Assembly (NCBI RefSeq): GCF_900102335.1
Contig: NZ_FNBM01000004.1
Coordinates: forward strand, 1-64,000
Origin: Phytopseudomonas seleniipraecipitans
GTDB lineage: Bacteria > Pseudomonadota > Gammaproteobacteria > Pseudomonadales > Pseudomonadaceae
Length of the DNA: 64,000 nt
Direction of reading: 5' to 3'
Part shown: positions 47,792-59,166 of the stretch, piece after piece
Position numbering within the stretch: position 1 is the first letter of the stretch
How the letters are laid out: each line of letters opens with the position of its first letter
Notes under the pieces: model-generated
Databases searched by the model: none
What the model was told of the DNA's origin: nothing
The model's input: the letters and a program-made list of their open reading frames with translations, nothing else
Position numbers and translations under genes: made by a program

Positions 47792-48802
47792 TTACTGCAC
47801 CAACTGCGCTGCCCGCAACGCCGACAGCGCCTGAGCCCAGCGCGGATCCTGGCGGTAGTCGACACCAGGGAAAGCGCGACGGCGCATACGCGCCAGCCCC
47901 TTTGGCGCCACGACCTTGAGGCGCTGCGCCGCCGACAGCGCCAGCTCTGCCGCCGCCCGATCATTGCACACCAGACCCATGTCGCAGCCGGCGGTCAGCG
48001 CCGCCTCGATGCGACTGGCCGCATCGCCGACCACATGGGCACCGGCCATCGACAGGTCATCGCTGAAAATCACCCCGGCAAAGCCCAGCTCGCCACGCAG
48101 GATGTCCCGCAGCCAGCGGCGCGAGAAGCCGGCCGGCTGGCTATCGACCTGCGGGTAAATGACATGGGCCGGCATCACGGCCGCCAGGTCACGGCTCAGC
48201 GCCGCGAAGGGTTGCAGGTCGTTCTGGCGTATTTCATCCAGGCTGCGCTCGTCGGTTGGAATCGCCACGTGGGAATCGGCCTCGGCCCAACCATGGCCAG
48301 GGAAATGCTTGCCGGTCGCTGCCATACCCGCCTCCGCCATGCCGCGGATAAAGGCGCCGGCCAATTGCGTGGCGCGCAGCGGATCGCCCTCGAAGGCGCG
48401 ATGACCCACCACGGCACTGCGCTCGTGGTCGAGGTCCAGCACCGGGGCGAAACTCAGGTCCAGCCCTGCGGCCAGCACCTCGGTTGCCATCACCCAACCA
48501 CACTGCCTCGCCAGGTTGTCGGCATCCGCACAGCCTGCAATGGCGCGCATCGCGGGCAAACGCACAAAGCCTTCACGCAACCGCTGTACCCGACCACCCT
48601 CCTGATCAACCGCCAGCAACAGATCTGGACGCACGGTACGAATGGCCTGGCACAGCTCACGCACCTGCTGCGGATTCTCGATATTGCGGGCGAAGATGAT
48701 CAAACCGCCGACTTCAGGCTGACGCAGCAGCTGCCGGTCCTCGGCAGTCAACCAGGTACCGGCGATATCCACCATCAGAGAGCCATACAGAGGTGTACTC
48801 AC
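47792..48802 (-). CDS. nagZ: beta-N-acetylhexosaminidase NagZ
   Basis: This 336-residue cytoplasmic family 3 glycosidase removes GlcNAc from anhydromuropeptides in peptidoglycan recycling. KHFPGHG with the catalytic His, and VIFSDDLSMAG with the nucleophile Asp, are intact, as are GGLIIFARNI and DQEGGRVQR. The start codon is GTG at 48802. It lies downstream of psrA on the same strand with a gap of 265 bases. The extreme C-terminus is not especially conserved. Confidence 0.95.
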   Translation of the reverse strand: MSTPLYGSLMVDIAGTWLTAEDRQLLRQPEVGGLIIFARNIENPQQVRELCQAIRTVRPDLLLAVDQEGGRVQRLREGFVRLPAMRAIAGCADADNLARQCGWVMATEVLAAGLDLSFAPVLDLDHERSAVVGHRAFEGDPLRATQLAGAFIRGMAEAGMAATGKHFPGHGWAEADSHVAIPTDERSLDEIRQNDLQPFAALSRDLAAVMPAHVIYPQVDSQPAGFSRRWLRDILRGELGFAGVIFSDDLSMAGAHVVGDAASRIEAALTAGCDMGLVCNDRAAAELALSAAQRLKVVAPKGLARMRRRAFPGVDYRQDPRWAQALSALRAAQLVQ

Positions 48803-49067
48803 AACGGGTATTCCTTAATTCAATGGCGGCACCGCCTACAACGAGTCAGCCTCTATAAAGGGCGCCGGGAAATAGTGTGCAATTGGGCAGGCTCAACATC
48901 GGACAGCGAGATGCATACAGGTTCCGCTGCGCCCAACCGAGACACGCGGCCAACGCACCGCACTGGCGTCAGTCGGCCTGACTGGCAGCGGGCTGCCAGA
49001 TCAGAGCGCCGTTGCAGACGCAAGCTTATGGGTTGTGACAATCGCGCCGCAAGCAGGACGCAGACGC

Positions 49068-49772
49068 TCAAGCCTTGGTGATGGGCGCAGTTTTGCTACG
49101 CGGGATGAGTTGCGCAGCGGCCAAACGCGACTCGGTCACGCCGCTTTCGGAACGCATGCCGGCAGCCAGGAACGGCACCATTAAGCGCATGACCTGCTCG
49201 ATAGAGGTATCCACGCCAAAATCGCTCTCGGCCATGGCACGCAGCGCCTTGATGCCCGACATGCTGAAGGCGGCAGCGCCCAGCATAAAGTGCACACGCC
49301 AAAACAGCTCAAGCGGCGGAATGCCCGGCGCTGCCTCGTGAACCAGCAGCATGTAACGACGGAACACCTTGCCGTAAACTTCTTCGAGGTACTTGCGCAG
49401 GTGCCCCTGGCTTTGGCTGAACGCCAGCCCGAGCAGGCGCATGAAAATGGACAGATCGTTACCACTGCGCGGCTTTACTGCCAACGCCTGCTCGACCAAC
49501 AGCTCGAGCAATTCTTCAAGGCTGAAGGTGATGCCGGGTTTGCTCTGACGCTTGTCGAGCTCACGCTCAAGGCTCACGCAGAACGGCCCTAGAAATCGCG
49601 AGAAAACTGCTTGGATCAAGGCCTTTTTGGAGCCGAAATGGTAGTTAACTGCCGCTAGGTTGACACCCGCTTTGCTGGTGATCAGGCGCAGCGACGTCTC
49701 GGCGAACCCCTTCTCCGCGAACAACTGTTCTGCGGCATCAAGAATGCGTTCAACGGTTTCCGATTGCGCCAT
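49068..49772 (-). CDS. psrA: TetR-family fatty-acid-responsive regulator PsrA
   Basis: This 234-residue repressor/activator has an N-terminal TetR helix-turn-helix ([16 protein letters not shown] to [12 protein letters not shown]) and a ligand domain. PsrA in Pseudomonas senses long-chain fatty acyl groups, activates rpoS and controls fadBA-type beta-oxidation genes; fadBA is in this window. The ATG at 49772 ([11 protein letters not shown]) gives the expected length; the upstream ATGs lie in the operator region. It is divergent from lexA. Confidence 0.93.
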   Translation of the reverse strand: MAQSETVERILDAAEQLFAEKGFAETSLRLITSKAGVNLAAVNYHFGSKKALIQAVFSRFLGPFCVSLERELDKRQSKPGITFSLEELLELLVEQALAVKPRSGNDLSIFMRLLGLAFSQSQGHLRKYLEEVYGKVFRRYMLLVHEAAPGIPPLELFWRVHFMLGAAAFSMSGIKALRAMAESDFGVDTSIEQVMRLMVPFLAAGMRSESGVTESRLAAAQLIPRSKTAPITKA

Positions 49773-49785
49773 GACATCCATCCGA

Positions 49786-49812
49786 CAAACAAGTGTTTGA
49801 AACATACGTTTC
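49786..49812. promoter_or_regulatory. two overlapping PsrA operators upstream of psrA
   Basis: CAAACAAGTGTTTG (49786-49799) and GAAACATACGTTTC (49799-49812) are both perfect palindromes of the PsrA form G/CAAAC-N4-GTTTG/C. They share one base and lie 14 bases before the psrA ATG. This placement predicts autorepression released by fatty acids. Tandem, overlapping sites suggest cooperative or alternative binding of two dimers. Confidence 0.85.
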
Positions 49813-49991
49813 AGCGGACTTACCTGTCAAGTCGCGCGAGCCGTATTCTGGATGCCTGGTCATTATTTGGCGAGAGCGTCAGCACCGCTTTGCGTAGCAA
49901 CCCGAGCATAGCCCGTTGCGTAAGCTTTATCAGTGGCCGTCGGCAAATCCAAGTGGCCAACGCACAGCAATGGATTGCCAGGCGCCACTTA

Positions 49992-50026
49992 CTGTATATA
50001 ATCCCAGGCACTGTATATAAAGACAG
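49992..50026. promoter_or_regulatory. two SOS boxes upstream of lexA
   Basis: CTG-TATATAATCC-CAG (49992-50007) and CTG-TATATAAAGA-CAG (50011-50026) both fit the LexA site CTG-N10-CAG with the AT-rich centre. They are separated by three bases and end 10 bases before the lexA ATG. This indicates tight autoregulation of the lexA-sulA operon. Confidence 0.93.
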
Positions 50027-50036
50027 AGCCGCCCAC

Positions 50037-50648
50037 ATGATCAAACTGACGCCCCGCCAAGCCGAAATCCTCGCCTTCATCAAGCAGTGCCTGGAAGACA
50101 ACGGCTACCCGCCGACACGGGCAGAGATCGCTCAGGCGCTCGGCTTCAAGTCGCCCAACGCCGCCGAAGAACATCTCAAGGCCCTGGCCCGCAAAGGGGC
50201 CATCGAGATGACGCCAGGCGCCTCTCGCGGCATTCGCATTCCAGGCTTCGAACCTAACCAGGTCGAGGAAGAAGGCCTTCCAGTCATTGGCCGGGTCGCT
50301 GCAGGCGCACCTATCCTGGCTCAGCAACACATTGAAGAAGCGTGCCGGATCAATCCGGACTTCTTCCGCCCTAGAGCCGACTACCTGTTACGCGTACGCG
50401 GCATGAGCATGAAGGACATCGGTATCGTCGACGGCGACTTGCTCGCCGTGCATACCACCAGCGAAGCGCGCAACGGCCAGGTAGTGGTCGCGCGGATCGA
50501 CGACGAAGTCACGGTCAAACGCTTCAAGCGTGAAGGCAATACCGTCTGGTTGCTGGCGGAAAATCCCGAGTTCGCCCCAATTGAAGTGAACCTCGAAGAG
50601 CAGGATTTGATTATCGAAGGCTTGAGTGTCGGCGTCATACGCCGCTAA
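50037..50648 (+). CDS. lexA: SOS repressor LexA
   Basis: This 203-residue repressor has an N-terminal winged helix ([36 protein letters not shown]) followed by an S24 protease domain. The self-cleavage bond is Ala89-Gly90 in VAAGAPI, and the catalytic pair is Ser124 and Lys161. All are intact. The ATG at 50037 follows the SOS boxes; the open frame upstream is not conserved. sulA follows ten bases later. Confidence 0.97.
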   Translation: MIKLTPRQAEILAFIKQCLEDNGYPPTRAEIAQALGFKSPNAAEEHLKALARKGAIEMTPGASRGIRIPGFEPNQVEEEGLPVIGRVAAGAPILAQQHIEEACRINPDFFRPRADYLLRVRGMSMKDIGIVDGDLLAVHTTSEARNGQVVVARIDDEVTVKRFKREGNTVWLLAENPEFAPIEVNLEEQDLIIEGLSVGVIRR

Positions 50649-50658
50649 TGGAGGCTTT

Positions 50659-51117
50659 ATGCAATTCCCGCAGTCGCTGAGCCGTAACCAGTTGCCACTG
50701 TTCGATGCCTTTCTGGGCTCTACCGTGGCAGTGGCAGAACCTGAACCAGTAGGCCAACAGACAACCTTCAGTGAAGTGTCGCTGAGGGGAGCCGCGAGTC
50801 ATTGCCTGACGCTACTGGCGCCGATGCTGCGAGAACTGAGCGAGAAGGAAGATGAGCGCTGGCTCACCCTGATCGCACCACCCGCTAGTCTTACGCAAAG
50901 CTGGTTGCGCGAAGCCGGCCTGAACCGCGAACGCATCCTGCTGCTGCACCCGCGCAACAGCCAGAGTGCGCTGCAGCTGGCTCAGGAAGCGCTGAAGCTA
51001 GGCCGCAGCCATACGGTCGTCAGCTGGCTGCACCCTTTGCCCCAATACGCACGCCAACAGCTGGAAGCCGCGGCACAACTGGGCCAGGCGCAAAGTCTGA
51101 ATATCAGCCTGGGCTGA
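50659..51117 (+). CDS. sulA: SOS cell-division inhibitor SulA
   Basis: This 152-residue FtsZ inhibitor of the Pseudomonas type is cytoplasmic. Recognisable features are the FTEVSLRG-like FSEVSLRGAASHCLTLLAPML and the RecA-like fold segment WLTLIAPPASLTQSWLREAG. The ATG follows GGAGG. It is co-transcribed with lexA, so it is induced by DNA damage together with its repressor. Confidence 0.92.
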   Translation: MQFPQSLSRNQLPLFDAFLGSTVAVAEPEPVGQQTTFSEVSLRGAASHCLTLLAPMLRELSEKEDERWLTLIAPPASLTQSWLREAGLNRERILLLHPRNSQSALQLAQEALKLGRSHTVVSWLHPLPQYARQQLEAAAQLGQAQSLNISLG

Positions 51118-51211
51118 AACGCCCGACAGGTTTACAGCAGAAGCGCAAAGAGCACTTGTCGAGACCCGCTTTCCGCCTAGCTCGGCTTCGGGCAGGTAAA
51201 GAAGAACCGAA

Positions 51212-51445
51212 TCAGTGCAGGACGCGCGGTTCGTCTTCTTGCTCGAAATCACCTTCCGCCATCCGGCCGGCCATTTGCACACCGACGTTGAGCATCGCCT
51301 TGGCGACCTCCACATGCTGGCCTTGAAGAAAGGCTTTGGCGTCCTCGGAAAAATCCAGCACTACCAACGATTCCTCGTCGTCGGCTCGACGCAGGGCAAT
51401 ACGCCCATCGGGCAATTCGACGATCTCAAGGAAGGCAGTAGACAT
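51212..51445 (-). CDS. small conserved protein of unknown function
   Basis: This 77-residue acidic protein begins MSTAFLEIVELPDGRIALRR; there is no signal peptide or membrane span. The N-terminal half reads as two or three beta strands, followed by one helix (FSEDAKAFLQGQHVEVAKAM). It is conserved beside topA/lexA in Pseudomonas but I know no function. Start at 51445 is the only one giving this conserved N-terminus. Confidence 0.82.
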   Translation of the reverse strand: MSTAFLEIVELPDGRIALRRADDEESLVVLDFSEDAKAFLQGQHVEVAKAMLNVGVQMAGRMAEGDFEQEDEPRVLH

Positions 51446-51557
51446 AACTCGGATTCTCCACGAAAGGCTGCGCATTGTAGCAGCCGCTCCGGTCAACTGC
51501 CTGGCGAAAAGCCGCTAGGCGCCGAACGGACTGTTCAATTGGCGGTGGCGTGCATGC

Positions 51558-52079
51558 TCACCATTCGCTCAGACCGACGCGAAAGCGCTGCGCCAGCGCC
51601 TTCAATTCCTGTCGCCAGCTTTCTAATGTTTCCCGAGCTAGCGCAGGCTGCTCCCGGTCCAGGCTCACGGCTTGGATCAAGGATGCCGTTTCGGCAGTGG
51701 CCTTGGCTTCCTTTGCCTGACGCGGCGGCTGATACAGCCCTGCGTGTGCAGCTAGCAGCTGGCCAAGCCAGGTGTGTGCGCTTTCGGAAAGCTCAACCAG
51801 CTCGGCCAACTCCGGGCTTGGCGCCGACGCCAGACTCTGGCGATCGAGCAATACCTCTGCGCGCGACGCGGTGCTGTTGGGCAGACGGTAATAACCGGCA
51901 ATTTCATGGCACAGCCCGAGCAGCGCGCCATACAGGTGAAAGAGTGTCGCCTCACGCTCAGCCTGGATCAGCGCCTGGGCGTTCATCACGCGGCTTTCTT
52001 CGGCCTTTTGCCAGGACTCCAAAGCAAGCCCGGCGTAGAAAATTTTCTGGTTGGTGCGGGTATACAGTTCGCCAGCCAT
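51558..52079 (-). CDS. conserved protein of unknown function (DUF6586-like)
   Basis: This 173-residue cytoplasmic, mostly helical protein begins MAGELYTRTNQKIFYAGLAL. Long helices with ATLFHLYGALLGLCHEIAGYYR suggest a four-helix bundle, and the pattern is that of Pseudomonas proteins found upstream or downstream of topA. The ATG at 52079 follows AGGAG; the GTG two codons earlier is less likely. It follows topA by about 50 bases on the same strand. Function unknown. Confidence 0.85.
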   Translation of the reverse strand: MAGELYTRTNQKIFYAGLALESWQKAEESRVMNAQALIQAEREATLFHLYGALLGLCHEIAGYYRLPNSTASRAEVLLDRQSLASAPSPELAELVELSESAHTWLGQLLAAHAGLYQPPRQAKEAKATAETASLIQAVSLDREQPALARETLESWRQELKALAQRFRVGLSEW

Positions 52080-52129
52080 AGGCACTCCTGATGCTCAGGC
52101 ATGCCCCAACGGAGCATGCCCGGCGCAGA

Positions 52130-54736
52130 TCAACGCTTGTCTTCGACCTTCCACTTGCCACCGTCAAAGAACGCTTTCCAACCGGTGGGCTTGCCGTCCA
52201 CTTCGGTCTGCACGTACTGCTCCTTGGTCTTGCGGCTGTAACGGATCACAGCGGCGCGGCCTTCCGGGTCCTTGGCCGGTGCATCAATCAGGAAGTGGTA
52301 CTTCGGATCGATCTCGTCCTTGTGCGGAATCAGTTCGAGCACCAGCGGTGCACGGGTTTCGCGGTTCTTCGGGAATTGGCTGGCAGCCAGGAACAACCCC
52401 GAGGCGCCATCACGCAGCACATAGGTGTCATCGACCTTTTCGCACTTGAGCTCCGGCATCTTCACCGCATCCATCTTGGGTGGCGCGGGCTCGCCGCTGC
52501 GCAGCAATTTGCGGGTGTTCTTGCATTCGCTGTTGGTGCAACCGAAGAACTTGCCGAAGCGGCCAGTCTTGAGCTGCATCTGGCTGCCGCACTTGTCGCA
52601 CTCCAGGCTCGGCCCTTCGTAGCCCTTGATACGGAATTGGCCTTGCTCGATCTCGTAGCCCGCACAATCCGGATTGTTGCCGCAGATGTGCAGCTTGCGC
52701 GTTTCATCCAGCAGATAAGCATCCATCGCCGTGGCGCAGATCGGACAACGGTGCTTGCCGAGCAGTACGCGCGACTCCGACTCGCCCTCGTCATCCGCAG
52801 CAATCTCGTCACCGGGCACCAGGTTGACCGTAGCCTTGCAGCGCTCTTTCGGCGGCAGGGCATAGCCCGAGCAACCGAGGAAAACGCCGGTCGAGGCGGT
52901 ACGGATCATCATCGGCCGGCCGCAATCACGGCACGGAATATCGGTCAGGGTCGGCGTGTTGGCACGCATACCATTGTCGCCGTCGGCGGCCACTTCCAGC
53001 TTCTTCTTGAAGTCGCCGTAGAACTCGTCGAGCAGGTGCTTCCACTCGCGCTCGCCTTGTGCCACGTCATCGAGATTCTCTTCCATACCGGCGGTAAAAC
53101 CGTAGTCCATCAAGTCGGAGAAGCTCTCGGAGAGGCGCTCGGTAACGATGTCGCCCATTTTTTCGGAATAGAAGCGGCGGTTGTGCAACGCCACATAGCC
53201 ACGGTCCTGGATAGTGGAAATGATCGCCGCGTAGGTGGACGGACGACCAATTCCGCGCTTTTCCATTTCCTTGACCAGGCTGGCTTCCGAGTAACGGGCT
53301 GGCGGCTTGGTGAAGTGCTGGCTCGGGTCGAGCTTGATCAGCTTGAGCGCCTCACCTTCTTTCATTTCCGGCAGCACGGCGTCATCGCCCGGCTTGCTCA
53401 GCTGAGGTTGCGCACGGGTGTAACCGTCGAACTTGAGGATGCGGCCTTTGGCACGCAGCTCGAATTGCGCAGCGGTGACTGTCACGGTAGTCGACAGGTA
53501 TTGCGCAGGCGGCATCTGACAGGCCACGAACTGACGCCAGATCAGCTCGTACAGCCGCTCGGCGTCACGCTCCATGCTGGAGAGCTGGGTCGGACGGAGG
53601 TTGACGTCGGAGGGACGAATCGCTTCGTGAGCTTCCTGAGCACCCTCCTTGCTGGAGTAGACATTGGCCTTCTCCGGCAGGTACTTCGCGCCGTATTCGC
53701 CATCGATAAAGTTGCGCACCATCTCAACGGCATCGGCCGACAGGTTGGTGGAGTCGGTACGCATATAGGTGATGTAACCCGCTTCGTACAAACGCTGGGC
53801 CATCATCATGGTCTTTTTCACGCCGAAACCCAGGCGCGTGCTGGCGGCCTGCTGCAGCGTGGAGGTGATGAACGGCGCCGACGGCTTACTGCTGGTCGGT
53901 TTGTCCTCACGCTTGGCGATGCTGTAGCTGGACGCCTTGAGGGTCGTCAGCGCCGCCATGGCCTGGGCTTCGTTCAACGGCTTGAAGGCAGCGCCGTTCT
54001 CACGCGCCACTTCGAAACGCACGTCGGCACCTTTGGCGGTGCCCAGATCGGCGTGCACTTCCCAGTATTCTTCCGGTACGAACGCGCGGATTTCCTTCTC
54101 GCGCTCGACCACCAGCTTCACGGCAACCGATTGCACCCGGCCGGCCGACAAACCGCGGGCGATCTTCGACCACAGCAGTGGCGAGACCATGTAACCCACC
54201 ACGCGGTCAAGGAAGCGACGCGCCTGCTGCGCATTGACCCGATTGATATCCAGCTCGCCTGGGGCGGAAAACGCCTCTTGGATGGCCTTCTTGGTAATTT
54301 CGTTGAACACCACGCGCTTGTAGCGGCTGTCATCGCCACCAATGGATTCGCGCAGGTGCCAGGCAATCGCCTCCCCCTCTCTATCCAAGTCGGTCGCGAG
54401 ATAGATGGTGTCGGCTTCCTTGGCCAGGCGGCGCAGTTCCTCGACCACCTTTTCCTTGCCGGGCAGGATCTCGTACTTGGCCTTCCAGCCATGCTCGGGA
54501 TCGACCCCCATACGGTTGATCAACTGGCGCTTGGCCTTTTCCTTGGGCGACAGTGCAGGCCCTTCGCCGGCAGCTGCCTTGCCGCGCTTCACGGGTTCCT
54601 TCGCGGCCGTCGAGCCACTGGTGGGGAGGTCGCGGATATGGCCGATGCTCGACTTCACCACGTACTGGCTGCCCAGGTACTTGTTGATGGTCTTGGCCTT
54701 GGCCGGGGATTCCACGATGACCAGCGATTTACCCAT
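52130..54736 (-). CDS. topA: DNA topoisomerase I
   Basis: This 868-residue type IA enzyme relaxes negative supercoils. The TOPRIM domain begins with [17 protein letters not shown], active-site Tyr324 lies in [13 protein letters not shown], and there are C-terminal zinc-finger motifs ([16 protein letters not shown] with later Cys, [16 protein letters not shown]). The C-terminal tail is basic. Full length; the ATG at 54736 starts with the family [10 protein letters not shown]. Confidence 0.97.
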   Translation of the reverse strand: MGKSLVIVESPAKAKTINKYLGSQYVVKSSIGHIRDLPTSGSTAAKEPVKRGKAAAGEGPALSPKEKAKRQLINRMGVDPEHGWKAKYEILPGKEKVVEELRRLAKEADTIYLATDLDREGEAIAWHLRESIGGDDSRYKRVVFNEITKKAIQEAFSAPGELDINRVNAQQARRFLDRVVGYMVSPLLWSKIARGLSAGRVQSVAVKLVVEREKEIRAFVPEEYWEVHADLGTAKGADVRFEVARENGAAFKPLNEAQAMAALTTLKASSYSIAKREDKPTSSKPSAPFITSTLQQAASTRLGFGVKKTMMMAQRLYEAGYITYMRTDSTNLSADAVEMVRNFIDGEYGAKYLPEKANVYSSKEGAQEAHEAIRPSDVNLRPTQLSSMERDAERLYELIWRQFVACQMPPAQYLSTTVTVTAAQFELRAKGRILKFDGYTRAQPQLSKPGDDAVLPEMKEGEALKLIKLDPSQHFTKPPARYSEASLVKEMEKRGIGRPSTYAAIISTIQDRGYVALHNRRFYSEKMGDIVTERLSESFSDLMDYGFTAGMEENLDDVAQGEREWKHLLDEFYGDFKKKLEVAADGDNGMRANTPTLTDIPCRDCGRPMMIRTASTGVFLGCSGYALPPKERCKATVNLVPGDEIAADDEGESESRVLLGKHRCPICATAMDAYLLDETRKLHICGNNPDCAGYEIEQGQFRIKGYEGPSLECDKCGSQMQLKTGRFGKFFGCTNSECKNTRKLLRSGEPAPPKMDAVKMPELKCEKVDDTYVLRDGASGLFLAASQFPKNRETRAPLVLELIPHKDEIDPKYHFLIDAPAKDPEGRAAVIRYSRKTKEQYVQTEVDGKPTGWKAFFDGGKWKVEDKR

Positions 54737-54943
54737 GGATTGGAAAATTCCTGAAATTCGGTAATTGAAAGGCAGCGAATGCCTGAAAAACTGTTGGTGT
54801 ATCGGCTCGACGCATGCGGCATCGGCGATGAAAGCGCCCGCTCGATAGAGCGAGCGCCAAAGAACGTGGCGCTGCCGCTTGTATCACATCGTTAGGGCGG
54901 TCATACAACGACCCGCAATGTGCTGCGACCTGCTTTGGCCCCG

Positions 54944-54974
54944 CTATATATAGTGGCGGTCAAGCCAAGGTCAA
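54944..54974 (-). promoter_or_regulatory. sigma-70 promoter of topA
   Basis: On the minus strand TTGACC (54974 down to 54969) is followed by TATATATAG (54952 down to 54944), allowing 16 to 18 bases between elements. The start would be near 54938, about 200 bases before the topA ATG. No other signal stands out in the 262-base gap to the DUF1653 gene. Confidence 0.6.
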
Positions 54975-54998
54975 GGGCGAGTATGTTTTCCAGCAGCC

Positions 54999-55238
54999 TC
55001 AGGGACGCCGCAAAACACTTGCCTCGGCCTCGACAAAAGCAAAGCGCGCAACACGCTCGCCGTCCACCTCGACCTCACTCTGAAACATCTCCAGCGGCCG
55101 CACCCAGAGACCGAACTCGCCGTACAACGCCTGGTAGACGACGACTTCTTCCTCAGTCTCGGAATGTTTGGCGACGCCCAGCACTCGGTACTCGGGGCCT
55201 TTGTAATGACGGTAGAGACCGGGCTGCAGCGACATCAT
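54999..55238 (-). CDS. DUF1653 family protein
   Basis: This 79-residue cytoplasmic protein has the DUF1653 pattern: [20 protein letters not shown], then [20 protein letters not shown]. The fold is small and beta-rich (SH3-like). Function is unknown; the family is widespread. Two adjacent ATGs (55238 and 55235) are possible and AGGAAA precedes them. It lies between the fadBA terminator and topA. Confidence 0.92.
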   Translation of the reverse strand: MMSLQPGLYRHYKGPEYRVLGVAKHSETEEEVVVYQALYGEFGLWVRPLEMFQSEVEVDGERVARFAFVEAEASVLRRP

Positions 55239-55342
55239 TCAATTTCCTGAAAATATTTTTCATCGATAAAAATAGTCGGCTGCATTTTTTGCAACTCGAC
55301 TGCACCATCCAGCGTATTGCGGAGGGCGATGCAAAAAACAAA

Positions 55343-55364
55343 AACCGGGGCAGAAGCCCCGGTT
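55343..55364 (-). terminator. intrinsic terminator of fadBA
   Basis: AACCGGGG (55343-55350) pairs with CCCCGGTT (55357-55364). On the minus strand it is followed by TTTGTTTTTTG, an efficient U-rich tail, 17 bases past the fadA stop codon. Confidence 0.92.
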
Positions 55365-55381
55365 GTGTCATCACCAAAACG

Positions 55382-56587
<1,206 letters not shown>

Positions 56588-58735
56588 TTAACCAAAGAAG
56601 GTCTGGCCGTTTTTGGCCATTTCACGCAGTTTCTCGGTCGGCTGATACAGCGCGCCCAGATCGGCGTACTTGTCGGCCAGGGCCACGAATTGGGCAACCC
56701 CGACACTGTCGATGTAGCGCAGCGCGCCACCGCGGAACGGTGGGAAACCGATGCCGTAGATCAGGCCCATATCGGCCTCCGCAGCCGTGTCGACGATGCC
56801 GTCTTCCAGGCAGCGCACGGTTTCCAGGCACAGCGGGATCATCATGGTATTGATGATGTCCTCGTCGCTCATCTCGCGCTGTTCCACCACGATCGACTTG
56901 AGCAGCTCGTAAGCCTCAGGGTCGGTGACCTTCTTCGGCTTGCCGCGCTTGTCGGTCTCGTAGGCGTAGAAACCCTTGCCGTTCTTCTGGCCGAGGCGAT
57001 TGGCTTCGTACATCACGTCCACCGCAGTACGGCCTTCAACTGCCATGCGATCCGGGAAGCCTTCAGCCATCACATCGCGGCCGTGGTGGCCGGTGTCGAT
57101 ACCGACGACATCGGACAAATACGCCGGGCCCATCGGCCAGCCAAACTTCTCCATGACCTTGTCGATACGCGCGAAGTCGACTCCAAAGCTCAGCAGCTTG
57201 GAGAAGCCGCCGAAGTACGGGAACAACACGCGGTTGACCAGGAAGCCCGGGCAGTCGTTGACCACGATCGGGTTCTTGCCCATCTTCTTGGCGTACGCCA
57301 CGGTAGTGGCAACCGCCTTGTCGCTGGATTTCTCGCCGCGGATGACTTCGACCAGAGGCATCATGTGCACCGGGTTGAAGAAGTGCATACCGACGAAGTT
57401 TTCCGGACGCTTGAGCGCTTTGGCGAGCAGGCTGATAGAAATGGTCGAGGTATTGGACGCCAGGATGGTGTCCTCCTTGACCGCAGCCTCTACCTCGGCC
57501 AGTACGGCCTGCTTGACCTTGGGGTTCTCGACCACGGCTTCGACGACGATGTCGACATGGCCGAAATCGCCATAGGACATGGTCGGACGGATGGCGCTCA
57601 ACGACTCGGCCATCTGCGCAGTGGTCATGCGGCCTTTCTCGACACGCTTGCCCAGCAGCTTGGAGGCTTCGCCCAAGCCCATCTGGATGCCTTCCTCGCG
57701 GATATCCTTCATCAGGATCGGCGTGCCCTTGGACGCCGACTGGTAGGCGATACCGCCGCCCATGATGCCTGCACCCAGCACAGCAGCCAGTTTCACGTCG
57801 TGAGCGATGGCGTCGTGAGCCTTGGCCTTTTTCTTCAATTCCTGGTCATTGAGGAACAGACCGATCAGGCTTTCGGCAACCGAGGTCTTGGCCAACTTGG
57901 CGAAACCGGCGGCTTCGACTTCCAGGGCCTTGTCGCGGCCGAAATTGGCGGCTTTCTGAATGGTCTTGATCGCCTCGACCGGCGCCGGGTAGTTCGGCCC
58001 GGCCTGGCCGGCAACGAAACCCTTGGCGGTTTCGAAGGCCATCATCTGCTCAATCGCGTTGAGCTTGAGTTTTTCAAGTTTGGGCTGGCGCTTGGCCTTG
58101 TAATCCAGCTCGCCGGAAATCGCGCGCTTGATCAGGTCCAGCGCACCAGCCTGCAGCTTGTCAGCGCTGACCACGGCATCCACTGCGCCGACCTTGAGGG
58201 CTTCCTCGGCACGGTTTTCCTTGCCGGAGGCGATCCACTCGACCGCATTGTCGGTGCCGATCAGGCGCGGCAGGCGGACGGTGCCGCCGAACCCCGGGTA
58301 GATGCCCAGTTTGACTTCGGGCAGGCCGATCTTGGCGTCTTCGGCCATGATCCGGTAGTCGGCGGCCAGGCACATCTCGAGACCGCCACCCAGGGCGATA
58401 CCATTGATCGCAACGACCGTTGGCACTGCGAGGTCTTCGAAATCGCTGAAGATCTGGTTGGCTTCAAGATTACCGGAGACCAATTGCTCTTCCGGCAGCT
58501 TGAAGTTTTCGACGAACTCGGTGATATCGGCACCGACGATGAACACGCCCTTGCCACTGCTGACAATCACGCCTTTGACCGAGGCGTCGGCCTTGATCGC
58601 ATCGACCGCCTGGCGCAGTTCGCCCAGGGTTAGACGATTGAACTTGTTGACGGACTCACCCTTGAGGTCGAACTTCAGTTCGACGATGCCGCTTTCAAGA
58701 GCCTGAACCGTGATGGCTTTACCTTCGTAAATCAT
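56588..58735 (-). CDS. fadB: multifunctional fatty acid oxidation complex subunit alpha FadB
   Basis: This 715-residue enzyme combines enoyl-CoA hydratase/isomerase (residues 1-190, with [16 protein letters not shown]) and 3-hydroxyacyl-CoA dehydrogenase (from about 310: [17 protein letters not shown], and [17 protein letters not shown]). Length is exact for the family. The ATG at 58735 follows GGAGATCAG; the TTG one codon earlier is not needed. It forms a fadBA operon and is a likely PsrA target, though I could not find a standard operator here. Confidence 0.96.
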   Translation of the reverse strand: MIYEGKAITVQALESGIVELKFDLKGESVNKFNRLTLGELRQAVDAIKADASVKGVIVSSGKGVFIVGADITEFVENFKLPEEQLVSGNLEANQIFSDFEDLAVPTVVAINGIALGGGLEMCLAADYRIMAEDAKIGLPEVKLGIYPGFGGTVRLPRLIGTDNAVEWIASGKENRAEEALKVGAVDAVVSADKLQAGALDLIKRAISGELDYKAKRQPKLEKLKLNAIEQMMAFETAKGFVAGQAGPNYPAPVEAIKTIQKAANFGRDKALEVEAAGFAKLAKTSVAESLIGLFLNDQELKKKAKAHDAIAHDVKLAAVLGAGIMGGGIAYQSASKGTPILMKDIREEGIQMGLGEASKLLGKRVEKGRMTTAQMAESLSAIRPTMSYGDFGHVDIVVEAVVENPKVKQAVLAEVEAAVKEDTILASNTSTISISLLAKALKRPENFVGMHFFNPVHMMPLVEVIRGEKSSDKAVATTVAYAKKMGKNPIVVNDCPGFLVNRVLFPYFGGFSKLLSFGVDFARIDKVMEKFGWPMGPAYLSDVVGIDTGHHGRDVMAEGFPDRMAVEGRTAVDVMYEANRLGQKNGKGFYAYETDKRGKPKKVTDPEAYELLKSIVVEQREMSDEDIINTMMIPLCLETVRCLEDGIVDTAAEADMGLIYGIGFPPFRGGALRYIDSVGVAQFVALADKYADLGALYQPTEKLREMAKNGQTFFG

Positions 58736-59166
58736 CAACTGATCTCCACGCTAGGGAATCTGAACAGTACACACCGGAGCCAACCAGCAGACTCGCGCCA
58801 CAAACACTAGACGAAAAATCTGCCACCCACCGATGCGGTATTCGGACTGGATTGGGCCCTGCCAGACAGGCAAACACTCAATTCATACGCCCGTTTGATT
58901 TGGGTAAGCACACCTTTACGGAAAAGCTGATGATTGTCAATTGGCGTTCTGTAGCGAGTCACCGCGGCCACTACCAATCAATACTGGCCAGCAAAGCGTG
59001 CGACGAAAAGTCAATCATCGGCGTCGATAATGCATCATTCGGCGGGCATGCCTGTAGCACAGCGCGGCGCTAGCCAAATCCAGGGGCGCCGGTTAGAGTC
59101 GCGCGATTCGGCTGCCACCGAATGACCAAAACAACAATAACGACGCGACTTCCGCGAGGTATCAGC
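58736..59166. promoter_or_regulatory. intergenic region between fadB and the divergent exported-protein gene
   Basis: This stretch of about 430 bases holds no convincing gene. On the minus strand a perfect -35 TTGACA (58940 down to 58935) is followed after 16 bases by a poor -10, TAAAGG (58918 down to 58913), the best fadB promoter I can see. CAAAC (58871-58875) and GTTTG (58893-58897) are PsrA half-sites but with a 17-base spacer instead of four. The part next to the plus-strand gene is AT-richer. Confidence 0.4.

Noticed and set aside
48803..49067. Possible gene between nagZ and psrA
   Set aside because: No frame with a start signal and no protein-like composition.
52091..54754. Plus-strand open frame of 887 codons opposite topA
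   Set aside because: Antisense shadow of topA without start signals or domain motifs.
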